In this document: positions 1 through 11,345 of the stretch, one piece after another
How positions within the stretch are numbered: the first letter of the stretch is position 1
How the letters are laid out: each line of letters starts with the position of its first letter
Origin: Trichostrongylus colubriformis
Lineage: Eukaryota > Nematoda > Chromadorea > Rhabditida > Trichostrongylidae
DNA: 64,000 nt
Direction: 5' to 3'
Assembly (NCBI GenBank): GCA_963978905.1
Contig: OZ022261.1
Span: 8,185,992 to 8,249,991, forward strand
Made by a program: the position numbers and the translations under genes
The notes under the pieces: generated by a model
What the model was told of the DNA's origin: nothing
What the model saw: the letters and a program-made list of their open reading frames with translations, nothing else
The model's database searches: none

Positions 1-2947
1 CCTGTGCAACAGTTCCAACGTCGCACACCTACCTATGATCACCGACAGTTTGGCAAACTCTCATTACATCAACAAATCATCCACTGCATTCCGCTTTACG
101 TCGCTTACAAAGATTATTACGAGCGTGTAAGTTAGTGTTTCATCGGAGATTATGACATTACCAATTGGCTAGCGCACAGTTCTGTGCGCGTAACATCATG
201 GGCTTCAGTGGTTCGATCGGAATTGTTTCCCGCTCATTGTGGGCGGGTATTTTTCCATTTCAAGTGTGTTTGAGATAACTTGGACGTTGGTCATTTCTGC
301 CGATTTTTTTCTTGGTCTAAGGCTGCGTTGGAACCGAGTTATGAATTTTCGTTGTACGGATCTCCACTAAGGGTGCCCTTCGCCCACTGTGTCCAAGCCT
401 ATTTCATGGTCTTCAGAAAGTCATTCCTGACCTTAGTCCACCTTTCCACCATGTTTGGGTCATACTAGAACCCAAGTAACAATTTTCGGTCTCCAAACGA
501 AACATTTCGATGCACGCTCCGCCCACCGTGGGTGGAGCTTAACTCGGCTTATGCGTGCTCTTTACTTCCTGTTCCATGCCCTGTCCACCCCAAACTCGTT
601 CCTATCTCCACAAGTCGTTTTTCATTTAACGTCCAAGCTCTACCCCCCACCCCACAAATGCTTCGCTCACCGTGCCTACGCCTCTTTCATGACTTTCGGA
701 AGCTCATTCCTGACCTTAGTCCACCTTTCTCCCACGTTTTGGTCATATTGGAACCCAATTAAAAATTTTCGGTCTGAAAACGAAACGTCCCAATGCACGC
801 CTCGCCCATCGTATACGGAGCTCAACTTGGTCCATGTGTGGTCTTTACTTCCTGTTCCATGCCCTACCCATGCCACACTTGTCCCCATCTCCACATGTAG
901 TTTTTCATACGATACCTTATTTCGTGACAGACGGACGGAGGCAGGGACGAACGTACAGAAGGACGAAGCGTTTTGTATCTAGTAGGGATTGTTTTCGCAT
1001 GGTAGGTTAGGCAGTAAGATCCCTGAGATGCGCCATGCACTTGTATCTTACTCAGTATTCCAAGGGAACTTGAAAGCGTGTTGGGCGTTGTGGTCATAGA
1101 GACACTGTATGCAATAATTTGGGTGTAGAGAAAGTGGAAGCGTGTTACGTCCGTGTACAGGGGTCTAGGTAAAGAACGTACAAGAGCAGGAAAAGCGTCG
1201 AGGCCGTGCTTTGGCCTGGCGAATTTCTGCTCTAGCCACAAGCAAGTATGGTGCGCTGTGTATGACCGATACACATCGCAGATTCGTGTACCTTTGGCCG
1301 ATACGACAGCGATACGCATCGGAAACACTCCCTGTGAGAAAATCAGCAGGGAGTGAGGATCTCCTTTTTCGGATTTGAACTTTTCGTTTCTTCTCCACAG
1401 CTACATTACGTAACACCTCCAACTTCATTTGGGAGAATCTACCAATTTATCGTGGTGTATCCTGACTGTGAGGTTAAAAAATTTATCGGAATTTTCCAGT
1501 TACTCAAACTACTTACCGATGGGTAAAGTTGAATGTTCTGTGTAGATGGAAACGGCATCTTACGGCACTGCATATGCTCCTTTTTCTTGTTGCGTAGATT
1601 GCTATAGGAATCCATGGTTGCGTTTTGCTCTCGTCAGTTCCATATTGGACCTGTAGGGATGTGGAATTCAGCCTTTCCTTATAATTTAGAAAAAGATCAA
1701 CGCCTTCATTTGACACAGGAAGCTACATTTCCCAGGAAAAACAATAATTGTTCACAAAATCAATCGAAATGCACGAATTTTTTTCTATAGTCTTCTCGTT
1801 GTGATTTTTATTACTTTAGGTAGTCGTCGTTGGAGGCGTACCAAACAAAACGGTTGTGGAACAGCAAGCTTGGAATGACCTGCTTAAAACAATTCGTCCA
1901 CCATCGGGTCCACCAGGAATCCCTGCAGTTCCTCCACCTCCAGGTCCACCAGCGGTTTCTACAGTTGCGCCTCCTCCAGGTCCAGTATCTCCACCTTCGG
2001 GTCCAGTTCCTCCACCTCCAGGTCCACCAGGAATTCCACTCACGGAATCAAGCACTGGTTATCCCGTCGGATCAACTCGTTCATTACCCCGTTACACAGA
2101 AGAACATCGATACATGACCCCACGTTATGAAGGTATGAGAGGCTCGGAAGAAGAGAGGCGTAGAGAAGAGGAGGAAGATGGCCGCAGAGAGAAGGAACGA
2201 TTGGACCAAGATGATTTGCGGCGAAGGGAGGAGGAACAGCGGCGCAGAGAACAAGAAGAAGCACGACGAAGGGAATACGAAGAAGCACAGCGAAGACAGT
2301 ATGAAGAGCAAAGACGAATGGAAGAGGAACGGAGACAAGAAGAAGCTCGTATTAGAGAGGAACGTCTGCGATTAAAAGAACAAGAAGATCGCCTCAGAGA
2401 ACAACGTCTGAGAGAGGAAGAGGAAAGAAGAAGGTTAGAAGATGAACGACGACGTTTGGAGGAGGAACGAAGATTGGAAGAAGAGCAACGTCGGATAGAG
2501 GAAGAAGAACGTTCGAAAGAAGAGGAAGAATTGCGAAAAGAAAAAGATAGGGAATACGAGGAACAACGGAGAAGAGAAGAAGAACTTAGACGAGAAGAGG
2601 AAAGACTACGAGAAGAAGAAAGACGAAAAGAGGAAGAGTTGCGACGAGAAGAAGAGAGAAGACGGAATGAAGAGCTGAGAAAAGAGCTGGAAATGCGTCG
2701 GGAAGAGCACAAACGGCGGTTGGAAGAGTTCCAGAAGTTAGAAGATCAAAGAAGAGAGGAACTCGCAAAAATGGAGGAGGAACGTCAAATGTGGAAAGAA
2801 AAATTGAAAGCTGCGGAAGAAAGAGGAAAGAAAACTCAACTGCTTCATGTCATATGTCATGATGGCGAAGTAATACGAACCCCAGAGGCTCGTAAGGAGC
2901 TCCACAACGAAGGTGAAGATCCATGTGAAGAATTTAAAAAGGCATAG
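1..2947 (+). CDS. Proline-rich / Arg-Glu coiled-coil protein, 3' part (exons 1-126 and 1820-2947)
   Basis: The function is not recognised. The gene enters from the left edge: bases 1-126 read open in frame 1 (42 codons) and stop at a GTAAGT donor. The second exon starts after a TTTAG acceptor at 1820 and runs in the same phase to a TAG at 2945-2947 (375 codons). The last exon encodes a short start (VVVVGGVPNKT), a proline/glycine-rich stretch of about 65 residues with PPPPGPP-type repeats (about 1886-2060), then about 230 residues made almost only of E, R, K, Q and L (about 2130-2835). That composition predicts a long single-helix or coiled coil, as in trichohyalin-like proteins. The C-terminal tail (about 35 residues, with HVICHDGE and EDPCEEF) is not low-complexity and may be the conserved part. 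The 1.69-kb intron holds a dispersed repeat. The 5' end of the gene lies outside the window. Confidence in coding status is high, in exon joining moderate. Confidence 0.75.
127..1819 (+). other. Intron of the coiled-coil gene, repeat-filled
   Basis: This stretch lies between a GTAAGT donor at 127 and a TTTAG acceptor ending at 1819. Its first 1 kb holds the dispersed GACA-tailed repeat listed separately. I see nothing coding in 990-1819; the short ORFs there have no supporting splice signals or motifs. Confidence 0.5.
268..985 (+). repeat. Dispersed repeat, three partial units with GACAGACGGACGG-type tail
   Basis: Three diverged units follow each other (about 290-470, 470-765 and 765-985). 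All carry the same landmarks: a GTTGGAACC start, a TCATGNCTTTCGGAAG core, CCACCTTTC, and a TTTACTTCCTGTTCCATGCCC end. The last unit finishes in a GACAGACGGACGGAGG tract and GTTTTGTATC. A single copy recurs at 32975-33400, and a similar tail occurs at 21805-21863. It looks like a non-autonomous transposable element whose class I cannot name. Confidence 0.6.
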
Positions 2948-5738
2948 GATTGATTAAACAAGGTCTTATAGTTGTTCAAGAAATTTCTGTGATTATGTTG
3001 TGCTTTCTGATTTCAGTTATGCTGCCAGAATATTGAGCTCGTTCTTTTTGTTGTTTTTATTCTATTCTGTAGAATACTACTGACTATTCTTTCACCATTA
3101 GCTTTGTATACGAACTAGAATAATTCATGTTTTTTTTTTCTGAGAGAGAAGAATCTTATAAAAAGTTCTTTCACCTATATCACACCTCGTTTTCAACTTC
3201 AAAAGAGAATGTGGTATGAATCGAGTTGGTCCTCGTCTTTACGTGTTTTTTAGAACACGTCATGTAACAGATTACATAATGATTATAAGATCGCTTGCGC
3301 ATCCCTAAACGTCAAACTTGCAGAAAATTTCACGTGAATTCCTTTTGTGACTCGAAAACTCGTATGTCGCCGCGTTGAGGGGAACATCCCCTGGATCGTC
3401 ATTGGTTAGCGCTTGCGGATGGTTCAGCCACGCCTCTCGGCGTTTGATAGGTGGGGCGACACGTCCATAACGCTTTCCCACCAATCATGATGAGGGGACG
3501 TCTTCCTTACGGCGAAACTGAACCACATAGGTCTTCAAGGTGTTTGCAACAGTTGTGATATCACATCCCAACCCTCCACTCTTCGACTGAAGAATAGAAA
3601 AATTAGGCAAAAAATACCAGAATAAAGGCTCATTATACTCAAAAATGATCGCACAAATTGATCGCAATCATTGGAAATAAATATTCTCTTTCACCAATAG
3701 AGCAGCACATAACACTTGGAATTCAGGTATATCTGAAATACATAGATTCCTTGTTGTGATCAGGAATGCAAGAGATTACTTCATTGAGTTTCTGAGCAAC
3801 AATACTGGATACAGACGTATGTGTAGATGTACTCAAAAAGTTACAATAAAAAACTTTGGAGTTCTAAAAAGAAAAGCAAGCAGGAGAACAAAAAAAAGTG
3901 AGAAGCACGTGCAAATTTGCCCTAAATACCACAGAAAAAGAAGCTGCTGCCATACACTTGTCGGTAATCCAAGTGTCGCTGCAACTACAGCTGTTTACTT
4001 TACTTCAAATTTGGTTCAGTAAAAAAGTAAATTTGTTTATGAGAGATGAGAGTTTAGTAGGTCATCATATTTTCTCGAGCAGGCGAATTCAATGTGAATG
4101 CTATAAAGCCAGTTCAAAAAGTTGGTATGCGCCATTATTCGGCATCTATCAAAATATCTGAGGCATTTGTATGAGTCGTGGACCTACGCAAAAACTCATG
4201 ACGTTCATACATACAGTGCTTTGGATCAGTGTTTCCATTCACATTGTTCGCAACATTTCAATTTTGTCATCGCCGAACAGGAAGCGTCATAAAAAACGAG
4301 GTGGAAATACGTGCTCTGCTTGAATGTGAGGGGTGCAGGGCACGGTGGAGCACCGTGTTGCAGAAGACTGAGTTGCTGTGGTGGGCGAGGCACGGCGTGA
4401 GGTGGCCGTTGGCCACCTCTGGGCTGAGCCATCGGCCATGATGCGGTAAGGATGGAAAACCGTCTTCACTGAAGGCCTGAGGCAAGAGGTGCTAATCATG
4501 ATGCGGGTCCGGTTGGATGGTAAGTGAGTGCTGCAAAAGAACTAGCATAGCTATCAGCCCTGGAAAATCAAAACCCTGTATATAATAATTTGCTTTCAAT
4601 ATCTCCATTTTCCGAGCTTAATCTATTTTTTGCCGACCCCTCGTTGACGAGAATCGTGAAACATTTTTTGTCGTCATCGATAGTGAGATCGTCCCCATCG
4701 ATGATCTCCAGTGGGCTACTATAATTCAAATAGAAGACTTGGAACTTATCGTTGCTACGAAGATCAACTCAAAAAAGGCTTACTGATTACCACAAACGAT
4801 ATACTTTAGCCAAACTCGTTAATGTGAAGCTATTCCTAATACACACCGCAGAGATCAGGACTTTGCTAGTACAGAAATCGATCCATTCCTGAGATGGCCG
4901 GTGATAGGATCGGTGCAGGCAGTCTTCTCCGTAAACTTTTCTCAGCAAATTATTGACTCTAAAACAGTCTTCTAATCTTTTGATGGCCTCTGGTCATGTC
5001 CTCTCCTACCGCTTAATAGTTGTTACGATAATTCATTCAACCTCATGTAAGTCACACGAAAGTGAGGTGTCATGCGGCAGGAAGGAGAACTAAATAAAAT
5101 TGCAGTTGGATTCGACAACAAATGTGTTTAAGCACCCTTCGTATCTTTAACGTGGTCAAAGCATCATGCGGATCTGTAGTGTGTGACAGCTACACGCGGT
5201 GAGCTGATCTTCTAAAGGAGGCGGAGCCTATCTGCCTTACGCATTGCTACGTCTACTGATACCAACCAATTTTTTAATCGGAGCCATTCTTCGTAGTACA
5301 TAATACATCCTTTCTTCTTCGTAATCGCATGACCACATTTAATTCGCTCTTAAATACTATTCACCGTCTAATTTTGATATATCAATTTATTTTCTCATAT
5401 AACATCTTAGCTTCTTGGGCTACTATTCTTTATCGACTTCATCATGTCAGTTTATGAAACGTATTTGCTCGAGAACAGGCAATCCACTCTTGATATTACT
5501 GCAGTACTGAGCGCTATTCTGTAGAGAACGGTACGTACAACCAGGAATTATTAAAGCACTTCGAAGAGTAAATATAGCCAATATTTACCACCAATATCCA
5601 TTCAGCTTTCCGACTGACGATCCTCATTCCCGGCTCAATATTTATTCATAAATGTCCATATTCTTTGGGATTTGCTCAGCTTTCACAGTGAAAAGCCGTC
5701 CTTTTTATCGATTCTTTCCAATTTCAAAAATTAGTGCC
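2948..5738. other. Intergenic stretch, no gene seen
   Basis: This follows the stop of the coiled-coil gene and precedes the start of the methyltransferase gene. It should hold the 3' UTR of the first gene (about 2948-3200, T-rich). A poly-T tract lies at 3130-3139. I checked both strands for exon-like reading frames with splice sites and saw none that convince; the short ORFs at 3756-4161 and 4226-4499 have no motif support. Confidence 0.4.
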
Positions 5739-8700
5739 ATGTCGGGCCGACCACTAATTCTACTTGCCCTCACCGGAGCTCTATTAGGGGTAAGTATTGT
5801 TAGAAATGCACGATAATTTCAAATTATTCTTTTAAATTCGTGCAGAACTGATTTTCATAAATCAGATCAAATCATTCATTTCTCAGGTAGGATTCTATCT
5901 ATTTATTGTGAAGACGAGGAAAGTAGCTTCATTGAAACGACCACCATTGATTGCCTATGCTCCTTTCATGAATGAAACCAAAACCGAGAAAGCAATTCTC
6001 AAGAAATTGATGTCTACACCTAAGCGAGTCGTGAGTTCATTTTAATGCCTCCCATTTGCTATCCGTTAATTTTCATCATAAATTTCATATTGACAAATTG
6101 TGCAGCGAAGCGACCGGTGAATGTTTCAACGTTATCGATCGCTATGAAATGGCATCGGAAAGGTGGGCCATTTCCAATATGACTGTAGACATTTCCCGAT
6201 GCGAGCTTAATCCTTTCAGGCCTGTTTCATTTCCGTAACAAAGAATTTTCAATGAACACTAACAAATGAGACTCAAGCGGATATGGATCCCTTTCCAATA
6301 TATATTTTAAAAAAAATTGGGAGGTTATGGCTTCCTGTTAAACAGCCTATGCAAGGCATTGCTCAACGAAGTAGTCGCATGTGCCATCGGAATATCTATA
6401 CTTAAATTTTTAATATTCTGCCAACCACGAACACTGCGTTAGCATAGAATTTCTTCATATCATTCATTACCTCTGTGTTCGTACAGTTATCAGATCGATT
6501 CCGAACTGTTGCAGAGGATTCAGAGCTTAATAACTTGCATATTTTATTACAGATTGGTAGCATATCGTAGTTTACGTAACATTGGAGCGGGAGAAGTTCT
6601 TCTACTATCAGAGGCTCGCATTATTCCTCCATACCGTGAGTCTCCTTCCTATCACTTTGTTTTTATCATCAAAAAACAAAAATTAGGAATGCTTACCGCG
6701 GGGGTATGGTAGGAAAAGACTTCTAAAATCAGTAAATATAGAAAATTGGCGGCAGGATGGCGAAACTTGTTCATCATAGAGGGCAGCTATAGTCTCTACC
6801 CGCCATCAGGCGCAAGGCCCTACTCCTACAAGCCACCATGTCCGTGTAGCGCTCCGCCTCCAAGTGAAGCCGCCAACTCCTGCGTGTGACCGCTGCCATC
6901 CGCTGGCTTAGACCGATAATGCGCAGGAAAACACGTCCACCTCCAGACTGAATGAGTGGGGGTGTATATCGTTAGGACAGAAACGTCGCGTGGCCGTGTT
7001 CAGCACGCGATTGGATGCTGCGAGCTATGCGCGCCGTATTAGTTGAGTCCTGAAGCGATTACGCATAGAATGAGGCGTAGAGCACTGTCATCGCTTCAAC
7101 ACCCATCCAATACGGCGCGCATAGCTCACACCATCCCGTCGCGTGCCGAACACGGCCACGCGACGTTTCTGTCCTAACGATATACACCCGTATGGGTGGA
7201 ACAGTGACCGATTGCTTAAGTTTCAGTCGCTTCATTTGTTGGTTTTTACTCACTGGCACCTTAGGTAAGTCTTCCATTTCTTTTCAACGATGGCCAACTT
7301 AGCGCACTCGGCCGGCATTAATGGTGGACTTTGTTCAGGGTTTACTCTTGAGGAAATTAAAGAGAACAAACAAAAAACCCTCACCATATCACAATTTGAA
7401 CCTGAGACAAAGAGATATCCGGCTTGCGATAAAATGGAAAAGGGCAAATATGTATGTAGGTAGGACGATGCGTAATTCCAGAAGGTTCTGCCGGAGTTTA
7501 GCTATGGTGCCAGGAAACGCAATTGCTCAAGCAACATCGGATTTCAGCCATGACATGGAACAACTTCAACAGTAAGAAATGGAGAGTGCATAAGCAGACT
7601 GTTCGCCTCTCTTACGCTCGAATGATGATTGAAGGCTCGTTCTTCTGCGGCGCTCTCGACTTTGATTCGAAAGAAGTTCAAAATATTCTTATTATCGGCT
7701 TGGGTGGAGGAATCATCAATAATTATTTCAGCACAATAGAAGGCATTACTGTGAGTTATTATTCACTCCATTTTTATAGTACAGCTGATGACAAAGGATG
7801 TACACCAAAAGGCTTCATTCTGGTCAGATCGTCGGTATTCACCGCGGTCGCGCGGTCAGTTTACTGCCGATGCAACAGATCATTTGTTGCACGCAGTGAC
7901 CCGTTTCGAGTGCCCTCATCTCCCCAGGATACTCGAATTGGATCTTCGCAACATGCGAACTGGGTAACCATGGGAACAGTGCTCCGTTGCTTCCGTTGTG
8001 ATTCGGCCGCGCGCGATGGGAGTGGGCCGCGCTTTTTGATGAACTGACCCAAGTCGAGTGTCCTGGCACACACCCCAGGATCCACATTCATTTACGGTCA
8101 CTGTGACATAGACTTACTTCCCAAGAGCGTGACCATCAGTGATTAACGTAAAGGAGTAATTGATGATTTCCTGCTTAGAATACTACTGATTCGATCCAGT
8201 ATCGATGAGTGAATATAGATGCAGCTTAAGTATCCAGTTATATAATTATAAGACGTCGCTGGAAAAAGACGCTCACTCTGGCTACTTTACAAAGCACTGA
8301 TAGATTCGCTGATAAATTCACTGAAATTTGCTGATGAATGTTATAAAGTTATTAAGTGGATATTTTATTTAGCTCAATGTCACTGCCATCGATATTGATC
8401 CCGTTATGAAAAAGGTTGCCGAAAAGTGGTATGAATTCGAGGAGACCCCATTGCATAGAATTATTGTTGATGATGGGCTTCGCTATGTTCGTCAGGCAGT
8501 AAAGAGAGGTATGAAAAAGTGAATAGCAAACAGCACTACAAGGCTAGTGGGTTACTTCTAGGAGAGCTATACGATGTGATATTGATTGATGTCTCCTATA
8601 ATGACGACCGACCATTGATGGCTCCAGTGGAGGAATTCCTTGTTGCAGATGAAATTGCAAAAATTAACGAAGCTATTAAAAAAGACGGTAAGTGCACATG

Positions 8701-10889
8701 ACTTTTTGAGGAAAATGGTGCTTCTGGTCCGTCCTCTATTTCTTTTGTTCGGAGTGGCCGTACGGGTTCAACGGTACCACGCTTCTTGAACAAAGTCTTT
8801 GATGGACCTGCTAATTTTCAGTCAGCACAAAATCTATCGAATCCCATAGCAGATAGTACTTCAGAGTCTCTAAACGGTTCCTTTCAGTTTCGTGATCATT
8901 TCGAAGCCTGAAGGTAATGTGCATGGAAATAGATCCTATATTCTCTGAGGTAGTTGAGGTCTGTATGGTTGCTGAAGGTCATGTCAGGAGCCCCGTGCAC
9001 ATAAGCCGAATTTACGAGAAAAAGAGAAGCAAAGGAGTTTGCACCACAAGTCATATCCTGTCAACTACTCTCCGGAAACAGATGTGATAGTTTCACAGCG
9101 GGAATTTGAACATGTTTTCTATCAGGACGATCGCGGAGAGAACAATCTCTTTTTCCATTATGATTAGTGGTGTGCAACATAGTGCACCAGTTCCTTTTTC
9201 AGAGAACACAGTGTTTTTCGCATTGTCCGTGCGCCAGTCCTTCGGAGGCACCATCAGGGATAATTCAGAGTTTTCCGGAGCTGCGTCAGAAGACGCGAGC
9301 GGCACAAGACGTCCTTAAGCTGCTGCTATGGCCGAGCAGCGTGGAGTGTAGGGCAGTGGGGTTGAGGGTCGATTGGTCGAGCTTTCGCTTCGTGGCGCCG
9401 TCAGTACGATTCGTTTGGAATTCCGCTCAAGGAGCAATGGGCTGGTACTGTAAGAGACATTTAAAGATAGGCGAACTTCCGATGCTTCCGACCTGCAATC
9501 TTTAAAAGTCCCTAACGGTACCAGCCCAGTGCGTCTTGAGCGGAATTCCAAACGACTCGCACTGACAGCGCCTTGAGTGCAACGCCGCGAGCCGAAAATT
9601 CGACCAATCGACCCTCATCCGGGCATTGGCCATGCTTGATCTTGGTCGATACATGCAGCATGCGTGAAAAAGGGTGTGGGGGTAAGGAAAGACAATTTTC
9701 GGGTTCCTTGCCATTTAATTTCCTTCTTTCTCCGTTACGACTCTACTCGGCACCTCAATTTCATGATTAAAAATTGAAGAAATCGTCCTCTATAGGGCCT
9801 CTGTCCGCTTTTAGCTGTCTATGATTGCTCTGAACGGTTCGGTTGTTGAGTGTAAAGCAGAATTGATGGGTCACCTCATTACAGGGGCCGTGATCGTAAA
9901 TATCGTCACTCGCCGTCAGAATCTCGATTTAGCAGAAAGGGTATGTTTCTCAATAATCTTTAACTGGTACTTTTCCCAATAAAGCAGCTATCGTGTAACA
10001 CTGTAAGGGCTACCCCTGAGAGGTTACAAATTCGCATGTTTTCAGGTACATTTCCAGTATTCACGCCATTTCCCATCATGCTACTTCATGCAATTTGCTA
10101 AATTTGACAAGGTATGGTTTGGATCCATTTTCGAAGATACCTGGTCCCCATCCTCCCTCTCACTTCCTTATTCGGTTACATGATTTTGCTGTCGCGACTG
10201 GATTTACCGATTGTTTACCTTTAGAAAAGGACTTCGCAACGCGGCACTTGACGCGATAAGTGCGCTAGATATTGCATTAGTCCGTGCCTCAAGGACACTT
10301 GGCCCTCATGTCTGGGTGGGAGTATTTTGGGTGTGTAGTGAATCTAGGAGATGGTGATGATCTTGGCGTTTGTGATGAGGCTAGGAAGTCGTCGCAGTAT
10401 CTGCGGTCTGGTGGGCCACGCGCCTCGTGATCTCATTGATCCATGATGGATCGCGTTCATACTTTGCGCCGGCAGAACGTGGCTAGGTTCACGGGCACCG
10501 AGGCAGAGTGGCACAAGGGAGGTGCAGAGACGAAACAAACTACGAGACAGGGAGGCACAGGTGGAAACGCAGAGATAGCAGGCAAGCCCAGCCGCCGGCA
10601 CCGCAAAGTATGAACACGGCCATATGGACTTGCACGTATATGTTGTGCATGAAGAGACCATCCTATTTTGGAGGTGGACGTTGAGCAGGAAATGCCGATT
10701 AAATTGACACGCACAGCTATGTTCTCTTTACAGATGCTGTTCTGTTCGAAAAAAGAAAAGAATTCTTGGCTCGATAACAGAGACGAACTTTACAATCGTT
10801 TTAGAGAGACTGATAAGAGACTTCAATTGGGATTGTATAACGAACTAAAAGGAAAAACAAGTTCAGGAATTGCTGGAGAAGATAATTAG
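5739..10889 (+). CDS. Membrane-anchored spermidine-synthase-like methyltransferase, 11 exons, 407 aa
   Basis: This is a SAM-dependent methyltransferase or aminopropyltransferase fold of the PABS/METTL13 type; the true substrate is unknown. Exons: 5739-5789, 5887-6023, 6106-6162, 6553-6635, 7303-7455, 7548-7750, 8373-8508, 8562-8687, 9885-9940, 10046-10111, 10734-10889. Together they give 1224 bases, 407 codons plus TAG. The N-terminus has a hydrophobic segment (LILLALTGALLG then GFYLFIV), predicted as a single membrane anchor or signal anchor. In the core, IIGLGGGIINNYF is the glycine-rich SAM loop, TAIDIDP ends strand 2 with the ribose-binding acid, IIVDDGLRYV follows, and YDVILIDVSYND is the active-site strand. 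GAVIVNIVTRR and a lysine-rich tail finish the protein. All junctions use GT-AG in phase except intron 2, which fits only with a GC donor at 6024. Introns carry foldback repeats (6961-7189, 7914-8072, 9362-9618, 10444-10622). An AG four bases before the ATG could be a spliced-leader acceptor. Confidence 0.85.
6024..6105 (+). other. Candidate GC-AG intron in the methyltransferase gene
   Basis: Exon 3 (after TTGTGCAG at 6105) is open only if two bases are carried over from exon 2. The nearest GT donor (GTCGTGAGT region at 6031) leaves phase 0 and would lead to a stop. A GC donor at 6024 (exon CCTAA, intron GCGAGT) leaves exactly two bases, keeps the frame, and makes the whole 11-exon CDS divisible by three. 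A weak GT donor in LKKL-AT|GTCTAC is the alternative. Confidence 0.5.
6961..7189. repeat. Near-perfect foldback element (GGTGTATATCGTTAGGACAG ends)
   Basis: The first about 80 bases (from 6961) are repeated as reverse complement at about 7110-7189, including the GTCGCGTGGCCGTGTTC block. The centre carries GTCCTGAAGCGATTACGC and its imperfect complement. Relatives with the same landmarks (a GTGTGTNCC end, GCGATTAC centre, GCGCATAGCTCGCA) occur at 42757-43000, 45637-45868, 37474-37650 and 52688-52874. It lies in intron 4 of the methyltransferase gene. The arms match so well that this copy is probably recent. Confidence 0.7.
7914..8072. repeat. Small inverted-repeat element, GACACTCGAATTGGGTCA type (copy 1)
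   Basis: It begins CAGGATACTCGAATTGGAT and ends in GACCCAAGTCGAGTGTCCTG, which are imperfect inverted ends. The same end sequence (caggacactcnaaytgggtcaggtcacgc) is seen at 11180-11345, 12117-12400, 28040-28172, 36517-36675 and 43025-43125. It has no coding capacity. It sits in intron 6 of the methyltransferase gene. Confidence 0.55.
9362..9618. repeat. Palindromic foldback repeat in methyltransferase intron 8
   Basis: The left arm (GAGGGTCGATTGGTCGA at 9362 to about 9485) is repeated in reverse complement up to 9618 (TCGACCAATCGACCCTC-like). It includes shared blocks GGAATTCCGCTCAAG and CTGGTAC. A related sequence without clean palindromic arms lies at 33806-34076. No protein is encoded. 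Confidence 0.65.
10444..10622. mobile_element. Small terminal-inverted-repeat MITE, GCGTTCATACTTTGCG family, copy 1
   Basis: The ends are CGCGTTCATACTTTGCGCCGGCAG and its reverse complement (CCGGCACCGCAAAGTATGAAC). The about 180-base inside is rich in GAGGCAGAGTGGCAC and GGAGACGCAGAGA. Six other copies lie in the window (12213, 15379, 26270, 41453, 46308, 63972). The copies at 12213 and 46308 have three-base TNA duplications, which fits PIF/Harbinger-type (Tourist-like) MITEs. This copy is in intron 10 of the methyltransferase gene. Confidence 0.7.
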
Positions 10890-11179
10890 CACTAATGAAA
10901 AATATTGATTAATGTTCAAACAATCAGCCTGCAATCGAGCAATTATCGTATTGTACTCACTTTTCGAGGAGAATTGCGTCACACTATTCATAGGACATTG
11001 ATTAGTTCGAAAATTGAAGCTCTCATGCTAGCCATACACTTATTTATACACTGCATTTATTTATTTATACAGTAGTTTTATGCGACCATCTTTACGAGAA
11101 TGAGCAGTTCGGACAGTTATCCACCTGAACCTGGCAGTCGAAAAGGACGTTTAGGTGTCCATATCCTATGTCCATACCC

Positions 11180-11345
11180 AGAAGTAGCGGCAGGACTGTT
11201 CAACTCGGTCACCGCGCCACGTTAATAAAACCGAGTGCGCAAAATGCCTTACTAGTTCCCTTAAGAATTGGCCACGCGCTAGGGTACGCGGCCGCGGCCT
11301 TCTCGTGTGACCTGACCTGGTCGGACAGTCCTACGCACCCTCTAG
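11180..11345. repeat. Inverted-repeat element, GTCAGGTCACACGA type (copy 2)
   Basis: The left end reads CAGGACTGTTCAACTCGGTCACCGCG. The right end reads CGTGTGACCTGACCTGGTCGGACAGTCCT, its imperfect reverse complement. The middle is GC-rich with GCGCAAAATGC. It belongs to the same family as 7914-8072. Confidence 0.5.

Noticed and set aside
1816..2055. 79-codon glycine-rich minus-strand ORF
   Set aside because: Antisense of the proline-rich segment of the same exon.
2125..2712. 195-codon minus-strand ORF rich in serine and arginine
   Set aside because: It is the exact antisense of the Arg/Glu repeat of the coiled-coil gene; low complexity on one strand creates an open frame on the other.
8876..8920. 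Possible exon VIISKPEG after CCTTTCAG in the methyltransferase gene
   Set aside because: The phase does not fit; exon 9885-9940 (GAVIVNIVTRR) fits the phase and the expected family sequence.
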